Below, in pieces: positions 50,780 to 58,969 of a stretch of 58,970 nucleotides of DNA. Positions within the stretch are counted from its first letter, which is position 1; every line of letters starts with the position of its first letter. A program made the translations under genes and the position numbers. A model generated the notes under the pieces. The model ran no database searches. It worked only from the letters and a program-made list of their open reading frames with translations, and was not told the DNA's origin. The stretch spans positions 1 through 58,970 of the forward strand of contig CAVLDP010000013.1 of the NCBI GenBank assembly GCA_963661945.1. The letters are read 5' to 3'. This DNA is from CAVLDP01 sp963661945. Its GTDB lineage: Bacteria; Bacillota; Clostridia; Lachnospirales; Lachnospiraceae.

Positions 50780-51785
50780 TTTTTGTCTCCTTCATATTAG
50801 AAAGCATCAGTTCCATCGTGAGTTCGAAGCTCACATTAGCATTCAGGCGCCCTCTGGCTTGATCGATTGCGCGAATAGCTCTCTCGATTCCAGAATAGGA
50901 ACTGCGCTCTGCCTGTTTCTTAATATGCATAAGCTCATCCTGGAAAATGATTCCATCGCTTACGCCAGTTGCCTTATATAATAACACATCTCGATACCAA
51001 ACCTGAAGCAAATCCAAGTATTGTCCAATCTGGTCCTTGTCCTTCTTCCATTTGCCACTGAGCATATAGAATTCATAGGCTTCCATGTCCGGTAGCTTCC
51101 GCGCTAGACTCACTACTTCAGACCGAAGCTCTGCAAAGGATTCCGACGAAGACAGCTTAATCGCCTTGCCGACATTCCCCTGCGCAAAAGAAGCCGCCAT
51201 ATCCGCTTGATAATCCGGGATTCGCTCCTCTTCCATCAAGTACTTCTTCACAAGATCCCGCGCTACAGGCTTAGTCTCAAGGGTGACACAACGAGAACGA
51301 ATGGTCTGAAGAAGCGCGTTGCTGTTAGGTGTAACTAACAAAATAACAACGTAACTTGGTGGTTCTTCTATGGTCTTCAGAATGGAATTCTGCGCTGCGG
51401 CATTCATTTTCTCAGCATCATCGATGATATAGACCTTGTATTTGCTACTATAAGGCTTGATGACAACAGTATTATTCACCTGCTCACGAATCTCATCGAC
51501 AGAGATAAGATTCGGCTTCTCATGCTGAACATAGATAATATCCGGATGATTGTGATTATCCGCCTGCTTGCAGGACTGACATTCATCACAAGATGCTCCC
51601 TGATCCGCTTCTCCCTCTCCGCGATTCTCGCAAAGAAGACTCTTCGCAAAGGATTCCGCAAGCATCATCTTGCCACTATCCGCTTCACCAGTGATGATGT
51701 AAGCGTGACTGGTCTTGCCCATGGCGATAGCCCCAGTCAGATGCTTCTTCAATTCCTCTTGTCCAATAATATCGCTAAACTTCAA
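50772..51785 (-). CDS. holB: DNA polymerase III subunit delta'
   Basis: A 337-residue clamp-loader AAA+ protein. It starts FSDIIGQEELKKHL and has a variant P-loop GEADSGKMMLAESF (Lys kept). The zinc-binding Cys cluster is CDECQSC (about residues 63-70) with an upstream Cys, and sensor-1-like KTIEEPPSYVVILLVT is present. It loads the beta clamp together with delta and tau. It lies between yaaR and ricT as in Bacillus. Confidence 0.93.
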   Translation of the reverse strand: MKFSDIIGQEELKKHLTGAIAMGKTSHAYIITGEADSGKMMLAESFAKSLLCENRGEGEADQGASCDECQSCKQADNHNHPDIIYVQHEKPNLISVDEIREQVNNTVVIKPYSSKYKVYIIDDAEKMNAAAQNSILKTIEEPPSYVVILLVTPNSNALLQTIRSRCVTLETKPVARDLVKKYLMEEERIPDYQADMAASFAQGNVGKAIKLSSSESFAELRSEVVSLARKLPDMEAYEFYMLSGKWKKDKDQIGQYLDLLQVWYRDVLLYKATGVSDGIIFQDELMHIKKQAERSSYSGIERAIRAIDQARGRLNANVSFELTMELMLSNMKETKNG

Positions 51786-51799
51786 TTTCTAATTCCACT

Positions 51800-52240
51800 C
51801 TATGCCGAAATATCTAATAACAACCCACGAATATCGTCCACCTTGCCAACAATCGCCAGATGATCCTTCTCTTCTTTGACGAGCTCCTGCGCCAGATCAT
51901 CCAGATTCTTGTCCACAAGCTTCACAATACCGTATACTCTATGCCTGCCTCTTCGATCCAGAAAATTTTCACGCGAAAATTTATGCGACCGATTCACAAC
52001 CTCATTCAGGAATTCCTTTACCGTGGACCGATATTGCTTCATATCTCGAATATCCATATGCTCCGCGATTTTCTTGCCCTGCGTATCAATATCCTGCATC
52101 AGGCTCTTCAGCTTCTCCTGTAATTCTGCATCATCAATCGCGCTTGCAAGGGTAAATTTGAATTCCCCATCTGTTGCCGTGGTTTCCCTGGTTTGCTGTA
52201 CAGAACTAATTGGATTTACTTCATTTACCTTAATATCCAT
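51800..52240 (-). CDS. yaaR: YaaR-family (DUF327) protein
   Basis: A 146-residue soluble helical protein. The core IDTQGKKIAEHMDIRDMKQYRSTVKEFLNEVV and SREN.LDRRGRHRVYGIVKLVDKNLDDLA match the YaaR/DUF327 family, found at this place (before holB) throughout the Firmicutes. Function is unknown. The SD AGGAGGATATCCT leads the ATG at 52240. Confidence 0.9.
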   Translation of the reverse strand: MDIKVNEVNPISSVQQTRETTATDGEFKFTLASAIDDAELQEKLKSLMQDIDTQGKKIAEHMDIRDMKQYRSTVKEFLNEVVNRSHKFSRENFLDRRGRHRVYGIVKLVDKNLDDLAQELVKEEKDHLAIVGKVDDIRGLLLDISA

Positions 52241-52251
52241 AGGATATCCTC

Positions 52252-52848
52252 CTAGATTGAGTTACGAACTGCTTCTATATAAGAAGCAATCTCGTCGACC
52301 GTCATTTCAATCTCATCATTTTGAAATGCATGATCAATCTCAAGCCTTCTTAGGTTCTCCTCCGAGAAATCTGCCTGATCTGCCAAGAATCGTCGGCACA
52401 TCTCCTCGTACTTCGGGCTTGCCTCCTGCATCTCTCGCTCAAGGGCTCTCATCAGACGAACGCCATCCTCTACTTCAATATATATCGGCACAAGACATTT
52501 CTTGCCGAAGTGACTTAGCAACTTGCTATAAGTCTCTAGCGTTCCAATGAGGATACAATCTTCTCTGGCTAGATCAATCTGACCATCATCCGCTGTGAAA
52601 TAATCCCAAATTCCATGAACCGTGTTGTAGCTTCTTAGCTCGATAATCTTATCTTCTGCAAGAAGTCTGTCCTTCTCCTCGCGCGTACAGAAATGATACT
52701 CCACACCATCCTGCTCGCCTTCTCGAATCGGCCTTGTCGTGTATGGAATAATTTGTCTTAAATGAAGCTCCTCTCTAGATAGAAGCTTCTTATATATTGT
52801 GTCCTTACCGGACGAGCTCTTCCCCATGACGCAATAAATCTTGCCCAT
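52252..52848 (-). CDS. Guanylate-kinase-like NMP kinase
   Basis: A 198-residue P-loop kinase with GKSSSGKDTIYKKL at residues 9-22 and the guanylate-binding signature YTTRPIREGEQDGVEYHF (about 38-55). It would phosphorylate GMP to GDP, but the C-terminal half (lid and later helices) is less typical. It occupies the place where B. subtilis has thymidylate kinase (tmk), between the decarboxylase gene and yaaR, 8 bp after the former. A housekeeping gmk is expected elsewhere in the genome, so this could be a second, specialised kinase. Confidence 0.75.
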   Translation of the reverse strand: MGKIYCVMGKSSSGKDTIYKKLLSREELHLRQIIPYTTRPIREGEQDGVEYHFCTREEKDRLLAEDKIIELRSYNTVHGIWDYFTADDGQIDLAREDCILIGTLETYSKLLSHFGKKCLVPIYIEVEDGVRLMRALEREMQEASPKYEEMCRRFLADQADFSEENLRRLEIDHAFQNDEIEMTVDEIASYIEAVRNSI

Positions 52849-52856
52849 GTGTCCTC

Positions 52857-54230
52857 CTATTCATCTATAACTTGTATCTGACCATCCTTTAGTCCCGTAA
52901 CCGTAAGACCGATCTCCGATGCCAGACTTATATACTCCACGAGATCCTCATCTATTAGCTCTCCTGCCACAAGTACCGGAATTCCCGGTGGATAGATTGA
53001 AACCATTCCACCAGCCACACGCCCCGGCGCCTTGGCAAGAGGAATAAACCCATACGATTTTCCTGCCGCCTCAGCGATCGAATAGCGAACCACCGGCTTC
53101 CCAAGTTCCATCCTTGGCAGCCTCTCTGTCTTCTCAGCCATCGCATCAATATTCATAAGTGCACCAGCAAGCCTACTTAGACCATCCTCTGTATCCATAA
53201 CGGTAGAGAGCGCTACTGCATAATCGAAGCAAGCCATCTCGAGCTCTATATGATATTCATCCCGAAGGACCTCCATTAATTCCTCCCCAGAAACAGTCGT
53301 ATCCTTCGTAGAAATGACTATTTTCGTCAAGTCGCGATTCTCGCCTTTTATCACCTGAATCTTCTCGAGAATCGATACCGCATCATAGAATTCGGATAGA
53401 TTCTTCTCATATTCACGGCAGGCGGAGAATCCATGTTCCTCGATAAAGCTAAGGCATTTAGCCATGGAAGCCATGAGGACATAGGATGGCGAAGAAGTCT
53501 GAAACATAGAGCAATATTTCTCAATCGACTCAACCGGAATTCGACTATCCTCATTCCACAGGATTACTGCTGTCTGTGTCAGGGCCGGCAAGGTCTTATG
53601 CCAGCTACAAATCACAGCATCCGCGCCAAGCGATATTGGATTATCAAACATCGTTGCACCCAGCCCAAAATGTGCACCATGTGCGCAATCTACAATAAGT
53701 GGAAGACCAAACGCATGACAGATCTGGGCAATCGTCTTCACATCAGATACCACTCCTTCGTAGGTCGGACTGGTAATCACGACGGCTTCAATATCCGGAT
53801 CCATCTCAAGTGCCGTCTGCACATCAATTGGCATAATCGGACCTGGAACTCCATACTCCGTCTCTGTCGGATACAAATACCGAAGTTCCAACTCACGCAG
53901 CTGTGCTGCATGATAGACGCTCTTGTGACTATTTCTGGAAATGAGAAGCTTGCCCCGCTGATTGGTTGCCGCATAGATTGCTGCAAGATTTCCACAGGTG
54001 GAACCATTTACCGTAATAATTGCCCTGCTGCAGCCGTAAAGCCTGGCAATATCATTGCTAAGCTCCATAATCACCCCGTGCGGATTATTCAGATCATCAA
54101 AATCTGCAATCTCCGTGATATCCACTGCATATGGACTGAAGCTTCCAATGCTGGTTCTCTTGTGGCCAGGCATATGCATGGGATAGACATTTGTCTTGGC
54201 ATATTCTTCTAATTTCTCATCTAATCTCAT
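52857..54230 (-). CDS. Orn/Lys/Arg decarboxylase-family PLP enzyme
   Basis: A 457-residue fold-type I PLP enzyme of the SpeA/YaaO kind. It has MHMPGHKR near the N-terminus, VDCAHGAHFGLG (cofactor Asp and His, about residue 193), the PLP Lys in CSWHKTLPALTQTAVIL (about 217) and a C-terminal domain with YPPGIPVLVAGE. It is shorter than the large wing-domain decarboxylases and close to B. subtilis SpeA/YaaO (about 480). The amino acid substrate (arginine, lysine or ornithine) cannot be fixed. First gene of the yaaO-like information-processing operon. Confidence 0.88.
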   Translation of the reverse strand: MRLDEKLEEYAKTNVYPMHMPGHKRTSIGSFSPYAVDITEIADFDDLNNPHGVIMELSNDIARLYGCSRAIITVNGSTCGNLAAIYAATNQRGKLLISRNSHKSVYHAAQLRELELRYLYPTETEYGVPGPIMPIDVQTALEMDPDIEAVVITSPTYEGVVSDVKTIAQICHAFGLPLIVDCAHGAHFGLGATMFDNPISLGADAVICSWHKTLPALTQTAVILWNEDSRIPVESIEKYCSMFQTSSPSYVLMASMAKCLSFIEEHGFSACREYEKNLSEFYDAVSILEKIQVIKGENRDLTKIVISTKDTTVSGEELMEVLRDEYHIELEMACFDYAVALSTVMDTEDGLSRLAGALMNIDAMAEKTERLPRMELGKPVVRYSIAEAAGKSYGFIPLAKAPGRVAGGMVSIYPPGIPVLVAGELIDEDLVEYISLASEIGLTVTGLKDGQIQVIDE

Positions 54231-54242
54231 TCGTCTTCCCCC

Positions 54243-55133
54243 TTAATCCAGAAAACGCCCAAGCTGTGGCATCCAATCTCCCAGGAATATTCGATCATCC
54301 ATCATAGCCTGATAGATTGGTTCAAGAAATGCAAGAAGCAGATCCATCACATCTTCCCAAGATGGTTCCTGCAGGTTCTGCCTTCGAAGAAGGACCTTCC
54401 ATTTCTTCTTCATATATGAATAATCACGATATTTTCGGAGAAGTTCCAGGCGATTTGCCTGCAAATCAAGTCCTTCTGACTGAACATATTCCATCAGCTT
54501 ACTCTCCAGCTTTCGCCCAGAAACAACCTGACTCTTCAGAATCTCATAGATTCTAAGATAGTGCTCCATTTCATTAAGAAGCTCAAGCGACCGAATCACT
54601 TGGAAGATATGATTCGAAAGAAGATCCTCAAGCGGATACTGCCGGCAGATAAACTTACGCCCGCCGTCAAATACCGCTTCCACTTCTACCTCTACCGGAT
54701 AAATGGTATCACTCTCCACCACTTCAATCGAAAACTCCATCGGTAGATAGATCTGCTCCAGATAGATATTCAGCATCATGGTTCGCTCATCGCGGAAGTT
54801 TCCTTCTGCCCTAAGCCCAAGATCCGACAATTTCTCTATTATCCAATCGCTAAACTGTGCTCGAAAGGCCTCATCATAGACCTGTCCTGCCACAAAGCCA
54901 TCTCGCTCTCGCAGCCGCTTGTCTTCTCGATAATAATATTCGATCCTTCGCTCAGATCGCCTCTTACAGGCTTCCAGTCCCAGAATATAAGAATTCTTGA
55001 GCCAAAAAGCCTTGCCAAATTCCGATTCAGCAATCCTACAGATAATAGCTTCCGTGACAGCACCTGCTACCAGATTCTGATAGGATATCTCCGTCTCTTT
55101 ACTAATATCCTTTAGCTTACTAACACTTATCAT
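54243..55133 (-). CDS. AbiEii-like protein with degenerate nucleotidyltransferase motif
   Basis: A 296-residue protein encoded right after an AbiEi-like gene, start ATG abutting its stop. The layout recalls AbiEii toxins: an opening SKETEISYQNLVAGAVTEAI, a FWLKNSYIL segment where active proteins have a LKGG(S/T)-type loop, and YPLEDLLSNHIFQVIRS where they have the PLEEILAEK-type helix. But the Gly-Gly-Ser/Thr and Asp-x-Asp metal motifs of the nucleotidyltransferase are not visible (LKNSYI; CKRRSERRIEYYY). It may be a non-catalytic descendant or a divergent family. Confidence is moderate because the assignment depends on context. Confidence 0.55.
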   Translation of the reverse strand: MISVSKLKDISKETEISYQNLVAGAVTEAIICRIAESEFGKAFWLKNSYILGLEACKRRSERRIEYYYREDKRLRERDGFVAGQVYDEAFRAQFSDWIIEKLSDLGLRAEGNFRDERTMMLNIYLEQIYLPMEFSIEVVESDTIYPVEVEVEAVFDGGRKFICRQYPLEDLLSNHIFQVIRSLELLNEMEHYLRIYEILKSQVVSGRKLESKLMEYVQSEGLDLQANRLELLRKYRDYSYMKKKWKVLLRRQNLQEPSWEDVMDLLLAFLEPIYQAMMDDRIFLGDWMPQLGRFLD

Positions 55134-55754
55134 CTACAGCCACACACCAATCATCGTCTGAACCTTCTTCAGAACCTTACGCTCTCTTGCATATTCCATC
55201 AGATTAGCCACATTCTTCTTATCGTCCTGGATATAAGTAAGAACCGCCTTCTTGAAGTCCTCGCGATCCATCTTCTCCTGGTACTTCAGGACTTCACAAA
55301 CCAACCTATCGATATCATAAGCCTGCATCTTCTGTCCTGCGACTTCAAGGGTCGTCAAACCAAAGCCCATAGCATCTGCCTCGGTATAATAGGGTGTCAC
55401 CACAGGATAATCGATCTTGAACCTGGACTTCGATGTGTTCTTGGAAATGGCAATCCTCCACTCATAAGGCCTGCGGTCCAAGTAGCCATGATAATAAAGT
55501 GCTGTCTCCATCGTTAGAATTCCATCCGGAAACATCGCTACTATCATTGCTTCCTCATCGTAGCTCTCACCTGCGATTCCATAATATCCACTCTTAATAC
55601 GAATAATCTTACCTTCCTCTAAGAGTTCTAGAATTCTATGGTAGCTAATTCCACTGGCGACGATCTCATTTGTCTTGACCATTCCCTGATGAGCCTCTAC
55701 CAATTTCTTAATGATCTCTAATTCTAAATCTTCCTTCTCTGGCACGAAATTCAT
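55134..55754 (-). CDS. AbiEi-like antitoxin / transcriptional regulator
   Basis: A protein of about 206 residues with an N-terminal winged helix (EIIKKLVEAHQGMVKTNEIVASGISYHRILELLEEGKIIRIKSGYYGIA) followed by the AbiEi core (FPDGILTMETALYYHGY...). In type IV AbiE systems this protein neutralises the toxin and represses its own promoter. Start is uncertain: ATG at 55752-55754 lies very close to AAAAGGAG, while GTG at 55745 has better spacing. The promoter at 55804-55832 rules out the TTG at 55847. Confidence 0.72.
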   Translation of the reverse strand: MNFVPEKEDLELEIIKKLVEAHQGMVKTNEIVASGISYHRILELLEEGKIIRIKSGYYGIAGESYDEEAMIVAMFPDGILTMETALYYHGYLDRRPYEWRIAISKNTSKSRFKIDYPVVTPYYTEADAMGFGLTTLEVAGQKMQAYDIDRLVCEVLKYQEKMDREDFKKAVLTYIQDDKKNVANLMEYARERKVLKKVQTMIGVWL

Positions 55755-55803
55755 TCTCCTTTTGCCACGCAACCGATTCATTATCGGCAATTCTTTATGA
55801 TTA

Positions 55804-55832
55804 TTGTAGTCTTTTTCTACCTCCTGCGCAAC
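55804..55832 (-). promoter_or_regulatory. Promoter of the AbiE-like pair
   Basis: On the minus strand: -35 TTGCGC (55827-55832), 17-bp spacer, -10 TACAAT (55804-55809). It diverges from the promoter of the ArgR-like gene. Confidence 0.6.
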
Positions 55833-55860
55833 GGAAAGCGAAGGCAATAATAGACGCCTC

Positions 55861-55889
55861 TTGTTTGTCGTTTATTTGGGGTCTATAAT
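55861..55889 (+). promoter_or_regulatory. Promoter of the ArgR-like gene
   Basis: -35 TTGTTT (55861-55866), 17-bp spacer, -10 TATAAT (55884-55889). The ribosome site AGGAGGAAATAGAT directly precedes the ATG at 55932. Confidence 0.65.
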
Positions 55890-55899
55890 GAATATAGAC
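55881..55899. promoter_or_regulatory. Candidate operator overlapping the -10
   Basis: A perfect 7-bp inverted repeat GTCTATA-ATGAA-TATAGAC covers the -10 of the ArgR-like gene promoter. It lies in the divergent intergenic region, so the AbiEi-like or the ArgR-like protein could bind it. Confidence 0.5.
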
Positions 55900-55931
55900 A
55901 TTATTTTTGTCTTTTTCAGGAGGAAATAGAT

Positions 55932-56438
55932 ATGGAAGACAATTTTCAGAGAAGCAACCCTAGTCGGAAGGAATGCGAAGATATCATCCGAAGGATCTTA
56001 ATGACCGAAGTTTTGGAGCAGGGAAGGAATCATAGCTTTAAGACAGCTTCTGATTTCATGAAGTATTTCGAATCACTCTATCCAGCAAGCCCTGGCCTTA
56101 CGAAGCAGGTCCAGCGAGCTGTCAAAGCAATGGATATGCCAAAGGATGAACATGGCTATTTCATTATTAATAAGACAGCAGCCCAACTCGACCAAGACCA
56201 AGAACTTAGTCGCCTGCTTAAGAAGACCAATGCTTCTGTTCTTGATGGAAGTTCCTACGAGACACTCTTTCTCTCCTGCGATCCCCACTTCCGTGATTAT
56301 CTCTACCAACTGATTACCGAATCAGACACGCTCTCTGACAAATATTTGACAATCATCAATTCCAATAAAGGGCTTCTCTTCCTCACACAGAATCGACGAA
56401 ATCTCGAGAAAGTCCTTCAGAGCCTGATCGAAGGATGA
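55932..56438 (+). CDS. Divergent ArgR-fold-like protein
   Basis: A 168-residue soluble protein. Its layout follows arginine repressors: an N-terminal winged-helix region (FKTASDFMKYFESLYP, then LTKQVQRAVKAMDMP and EHGYFII), a linker, then a C-terminal alpha/beta domain (YETLFLSCDPHFRDYLYQLI, then KYLTIINSNKGLLFLT). Where ArgR has the arginine-binding GTIAGDD it has LTIINSNKG, so arginine sensing is unlikely. Assignment is by pattern only; it may be an unrelated small regulator. It ends with the bidirectional terminator at 56521. Confidence 0.5.
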   Translation: MEDNFQRSNPSRKECEDIIRRILMTEVLEQGRNHSFKTASDFMKYFESLYPASPGLTKQVQRAVKAMDMPKDEHGYFIINKTAAQLDQDQELSRLLKKTNASVLDGSSYETLFLSCDPHFRDYLYQLITESDTLSDKYLTIINSNKGLLFLTQNRRNLEKVLQSLIEG

Positions 56439-56520
56439 TCATGGAATTTTCTCTTGTCCGCGCACAATAATCGGTATTATCTGACAACATTGCCCCAAAA
56501 ACGCATTGTCCACATATGCA

Positions 56521-56557
56521 AAAATCGACAGCCCTATTCTTTAGGACTGTCGATTTT
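56521..56557. terminator. Bidirectional terminator between the ArgR-like gene and dacA
   Basis: AAAATCGACAG pairs with CTGTCGATTTT around an inner CCTA/TAGG, giving a symmetrical hairpin with A-runs on one side and T-runs on the other. It works in both directions for the two convergent genes. Confidence 0.88.
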
Positions 56558-56569
56558 ATGTATTGCGAC

Positions 56570-57988
56570 TTATTTTATTGTCTTTCTTCTCTTTTTCCGT
56601 CGTTTTGCTCTCTTAATTGTTCTGTATTTCGATTTCTTCTTGCGCTTACTATCAATTCTTCTGGACTTCCATAGGAGAATCCTTCCTGACTTCAGTTTTA
56701 GGAATTCTGTGATTGCAGCAAGCAGTGCAAGAGCAAGTAAGACATAGAGAATGATCTTGTAATCGAGGCGAATATATTTTACAGAGCTTCCTCCGTCTTC
56801 CTCATCGACATTGTGGAAAGGATAACTTGATACTTCTTCATTTTCCGTATAGAGGAGATCTGCTCCACCGACATAACGATTCCCGTAGCTATAACTAATT
56901 CGGCCAACCACATCATCGCTGTCATCGTCATCCGGTTCAATACTTACACTCGCCTCTGAGAAATCCACCGTCTTCGGCAGAATCACATATCCTTCATCAA
57001 CCGTTATCAAATCCAGGTCTGCATTAAGCGTTCCAGCCTTATCCTTGGTCTCCTCGCTGAAGAGGTCCGCATACTGACTTACATCATAGGTTGTAAAATT
57101 ATCAAAACAATAATCCAGAAGCGTTCTCGTGTCCGTGTACTGGGCAGGTGAATTTGCATTCATCACAACACAGACAAGGGTCATATTATCCTTCTTGGCA
57201 TAAGTCACAAGTGTAGAATTGGCAGCGGTTGTGTAACCCGTCTTTCCACCGACGCAATAGTCATAGAGATACTTGCTGGTCTGATAGTAATTAAGCATTG
57301 CGTGATGATTATTAAGAGGCGTCACTTCATCATGCTTATTCGTAGGCGGAATGCTATAGGACTTCGTGCCCGTAATCTTGGCAAAGGTATCATTGCGATA
57401 AGCCTCACTCGAAATCAAGGCCATATCATAGGCAGATGTATAGTGATCTTCATCTGGTAATCCATTGGCATTGGTAAAATGCGTACTGGTACAACCAAGC
57501 TCCTTTGCTCGATCATTCATCATCTGAATAAAGGTATCGTAGTCGCCCCCACCCGTATATTCCGCAATCGCGTAGGCACATTCATTTGCCGACTCCAGCA
57601 TCATACCATAGAGGCATTCCTCCATGGTCATAATCTCACCTTCATCTCTGGCAATGCTCGAAGAACCCGCATCAATCCCAAATACCGCCTCATGCGAGAA
57701 GGTAACCTCATCTTCGAGGTTCGTATTCTCGAGCGCCAGAAGCGCCGTCAAAATCTTCGTGATACTTGCAGGATAATGCTTAACATCTCCATTTACATTG
57801 TAGAGGACCGTACCAGTCGTAACATCCATAACGACCGCCGCCTCATCTGCGCTTGAGAGGGTCACATTACTAGGCCAGTATCCGTCTGCCGCCTTCACAT
57901 CAACGCAAGATCCCACAAGTCCACCCGTCACGGAAAGTGCAGTTACGCATGCTAGAGTAAATGCTTGTATTCGTTTTCTTATCTTCAT
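56570..57988 (-). CDS. D-alanyl-D-alanine carboxypeptidase (DacA/DacF-like PBP)
   Basis: A 472-residue low-molecular-weight penicillin-binding protein that trims pentapeptides in peptidoglycan. The signal peptide (MKIRKRIQAFTLACVTALSV..., about 30 residues) is followed by a catalytic domain with SITK (SxxK), SANE (SxN) and KTGYT (KTG). After a C-terminal domain there is a membrane helix (about residues 410-432) and a strongly basic tail of about 40 residues. I chose the ATG at 57986-57988, after AAGGAAAGAGAG; the longer frame runs into the promoter at 58023-58051. Confidence 0.93.
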   Translation of the reverse strand: MKIRKRIQAFTLACVTALSVTGGLVGSCVDVKAADGYWPSNVTLSSADEAAVVMDVTTGTVLYNVNGDVKHYPASITKILTALLALENTNLEDEVTFSHEAVFGIDAGSSSIARDEGEIMTMEECLYGMMLESANECAYAIAEYTGGGDYDTFIQMMNDRAKELGCTSTHFTNANGLPDEDHYTSAYDMALISSEAYRNDTFAKITGTKSYSIPPTNKHDEVTPLNNHHAMLNYYQTSKYLYDYCVGGKTGYTTAANSTLVTYAKKDNMTLVCVVMNANSPAQYTDTRTLLDYCFDNFTTYDVSQYADLFSEETKDKAGTLNADLDLITVDEGYVILPKTVDFSEASVSIEPDDDDSDDVVGRISYSYGNRYVGGADLLYTENEEVSSYPFHNVDEEDGGSSVKYIRLDYKIILYVLLALALLAAITEFLKLKSGRILLWKSRRIDSKRKKKSKYRTIKRAKRRKKRRKTIK

Positions 57989-58022
57989 GAGATTTCTCTC
58001 TTTCCTTTTCATTATCTTCTCT

Positions 58023-58051
58023 AGTATAAGTACTTTGACTATGCGTCGCAA
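58023..58051 (-). promoter_or_regulatory. Promoter of the D,D-carboxypeptidase gene
   Basis: On the minus strand: -35 TTGCGA (58046-58051), 17-bp spacer, -10 TATACT (58023-58028), about 35 bp before the ATG. The plus-strand trmB gene diverges from here. Confidence 0.7.
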
Positions 58052-58118
58052 GAACTTCGCTATGGAATTCACGGATTTTTTCGAGTATGATAGACCTATC
58101 AACGAAGAGGAGTTAGCT

Positions 58119-58772
58119 ATGAGACTTAGAAATATACCAGAAGCGATGCCAGCAATCGAAGCCAGCCCTTACTGCTTTATTGACCCTCGAGAATATCGTG
58201 GGGCTTGGAAGGCATTCTTTGGAAATGACAATCCCATCTATATCGAGATCGGCATGGGCAAGGGACAATTCATTATGGAGCATGCCCGCCGTAACCCAGA
58301 CATTAACTATCTTGGCATCGAGAAGTACGCCAGTGTACTCTATCGTGGCCTGCAGAAGTTCGAAGAAGAAGAGAACCCTCTGCCTAATCTTCGCTTCCTC
58401 TGCGTCAATGCCGAGAAATTAAATGAATTCTTCGCCGAAGGAGAGGTTGATCGAATCTACCTAAATTTCTCCGATCCGTGGCCTAAGGATCGACATGCCA
58501 AGCGTCGTCTCACGAGTTCCACCTATTTGTCCCTCTACAAGGATATCTTATCGAGGGACGGTCAGATCGAATTCAAGACCGACAACCGTGGGCTCTTCGA
58601 TTTCTCCGTCGAAGAAATCAATCAGTCTATTGATTTTGTAATCACAGACATCACCTACGACCTACATCATGATGAAGCTATGAATGCCGGTAACATTATG
58701 ACCGAGTACGAAGTGAAATTCTCCAGCAAGGGAAATCCTATCCACAAATTAATCGCAAAGCACAGACTCTAA
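58119..58772 (+). CDS. trmB: tRNA (guanine(46)-N7)-methyltransferase
   Basis: A 217-residue SAM-dependent enzyme forming m7G46 in tRNA variable loops. Motifs: IEIGMGKGQFIMEHA (SAM site, about residue 45), LGIEKYASVLYRG, NFSDPWPKDRHAKRRL (catalytic/tRNA-binding) and the C-terminal TEYEVKF with KGNPI. Start is the ATG at 58119, preceded by GAGGAG at 6 nt; upstream in-frame Met codons lack a ribosome site and lie in the dacA promoter region. Confidence 0.95.
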   Translation: MRLRNIPEAMPAIEASPYCFIDPREYRGAWKAFFGNDNPIYIEIGMGKGQFIMEHARRNPDINYLGIEKYASVLYRGLQKFEEEENPLPNLRFLCVNAEKLNEFFAEGEVDRIYLNFSDPWPKDRHAKRRLTSSTYLSLYKDILSRDGQIEFKTDNRGLFDFSVEEINQSIDFVITDITYDLHHDEAMNAGNIMTEYEVKFSSKGNPIHKLIAKHRL

Positions 58773-58790
58773 ATGAGAGCCTGTGCTTTT
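58757..58790 (+). terminator. Terminator of trmB
   Basis: AGCACAG-A-CTCT pairs with AGAG-C-CTGTGCT, followed by TTTTC; the 5' arm includes the end of the coding sequence. Confidence 0.82.
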
Positions 58791-58848
58791 TCATTCGCTC
58801 AAACCAATCCGTAATTCCAAACCCACGAATCCACAACTTAAAGACAAG

Positions 58849-58889
58849 AAAAAAGCCCTAACCCCGAGTCTGCTACTCAAGATTAAGAC
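58849..58889 (-). terminator. Terminator of the tRNA-Lys gene
   Basis: The minus-strand RNA forms a 15-bp stem with several G-U pairs (GUCUUAAUCUUGAGU / ACUCGGGGUUAGGGC, 5-nt loop) and then UUUUUU, 7 bp after the tRNA 3' end. Confidence 0.85.
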
Positions 58890-58896
58890 CTTCGAA

Positions 58897-58969
58897 TGCG
58901 CGATCAGGGGTTCGAACCCTGGACACCCTGATTAAGAGTCAGGTGCTCTGCCAGCTGAGCTAATCGCGC
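58897..58969 (-). tRNA. tRNA-Lys (anticodon CUU)
   Basis: Complete 73-nt cloverleaf on the minus strand: acceptor GCGCGAT / ATCGCGC with discriminator A, D arm GCTC...GAGC, anticodon stem CCTGA / TCAGG with loop CTCTTAA (CUU, decoding AAG), variable loop GTGTC and T arm CAGGG / CCCTG with TTCGAAC. The terminal CCA is not encoded (TTC follows the discriminator). A terminator follows at 58849-58889. Confidence 0.97.

Noticed and set aside
53433..54212. 259-codon plus-strand ORF
   Set aside because: Antisense shadow of the Orn/Lys/Arg decarboxylase gene, with low-quality composition.
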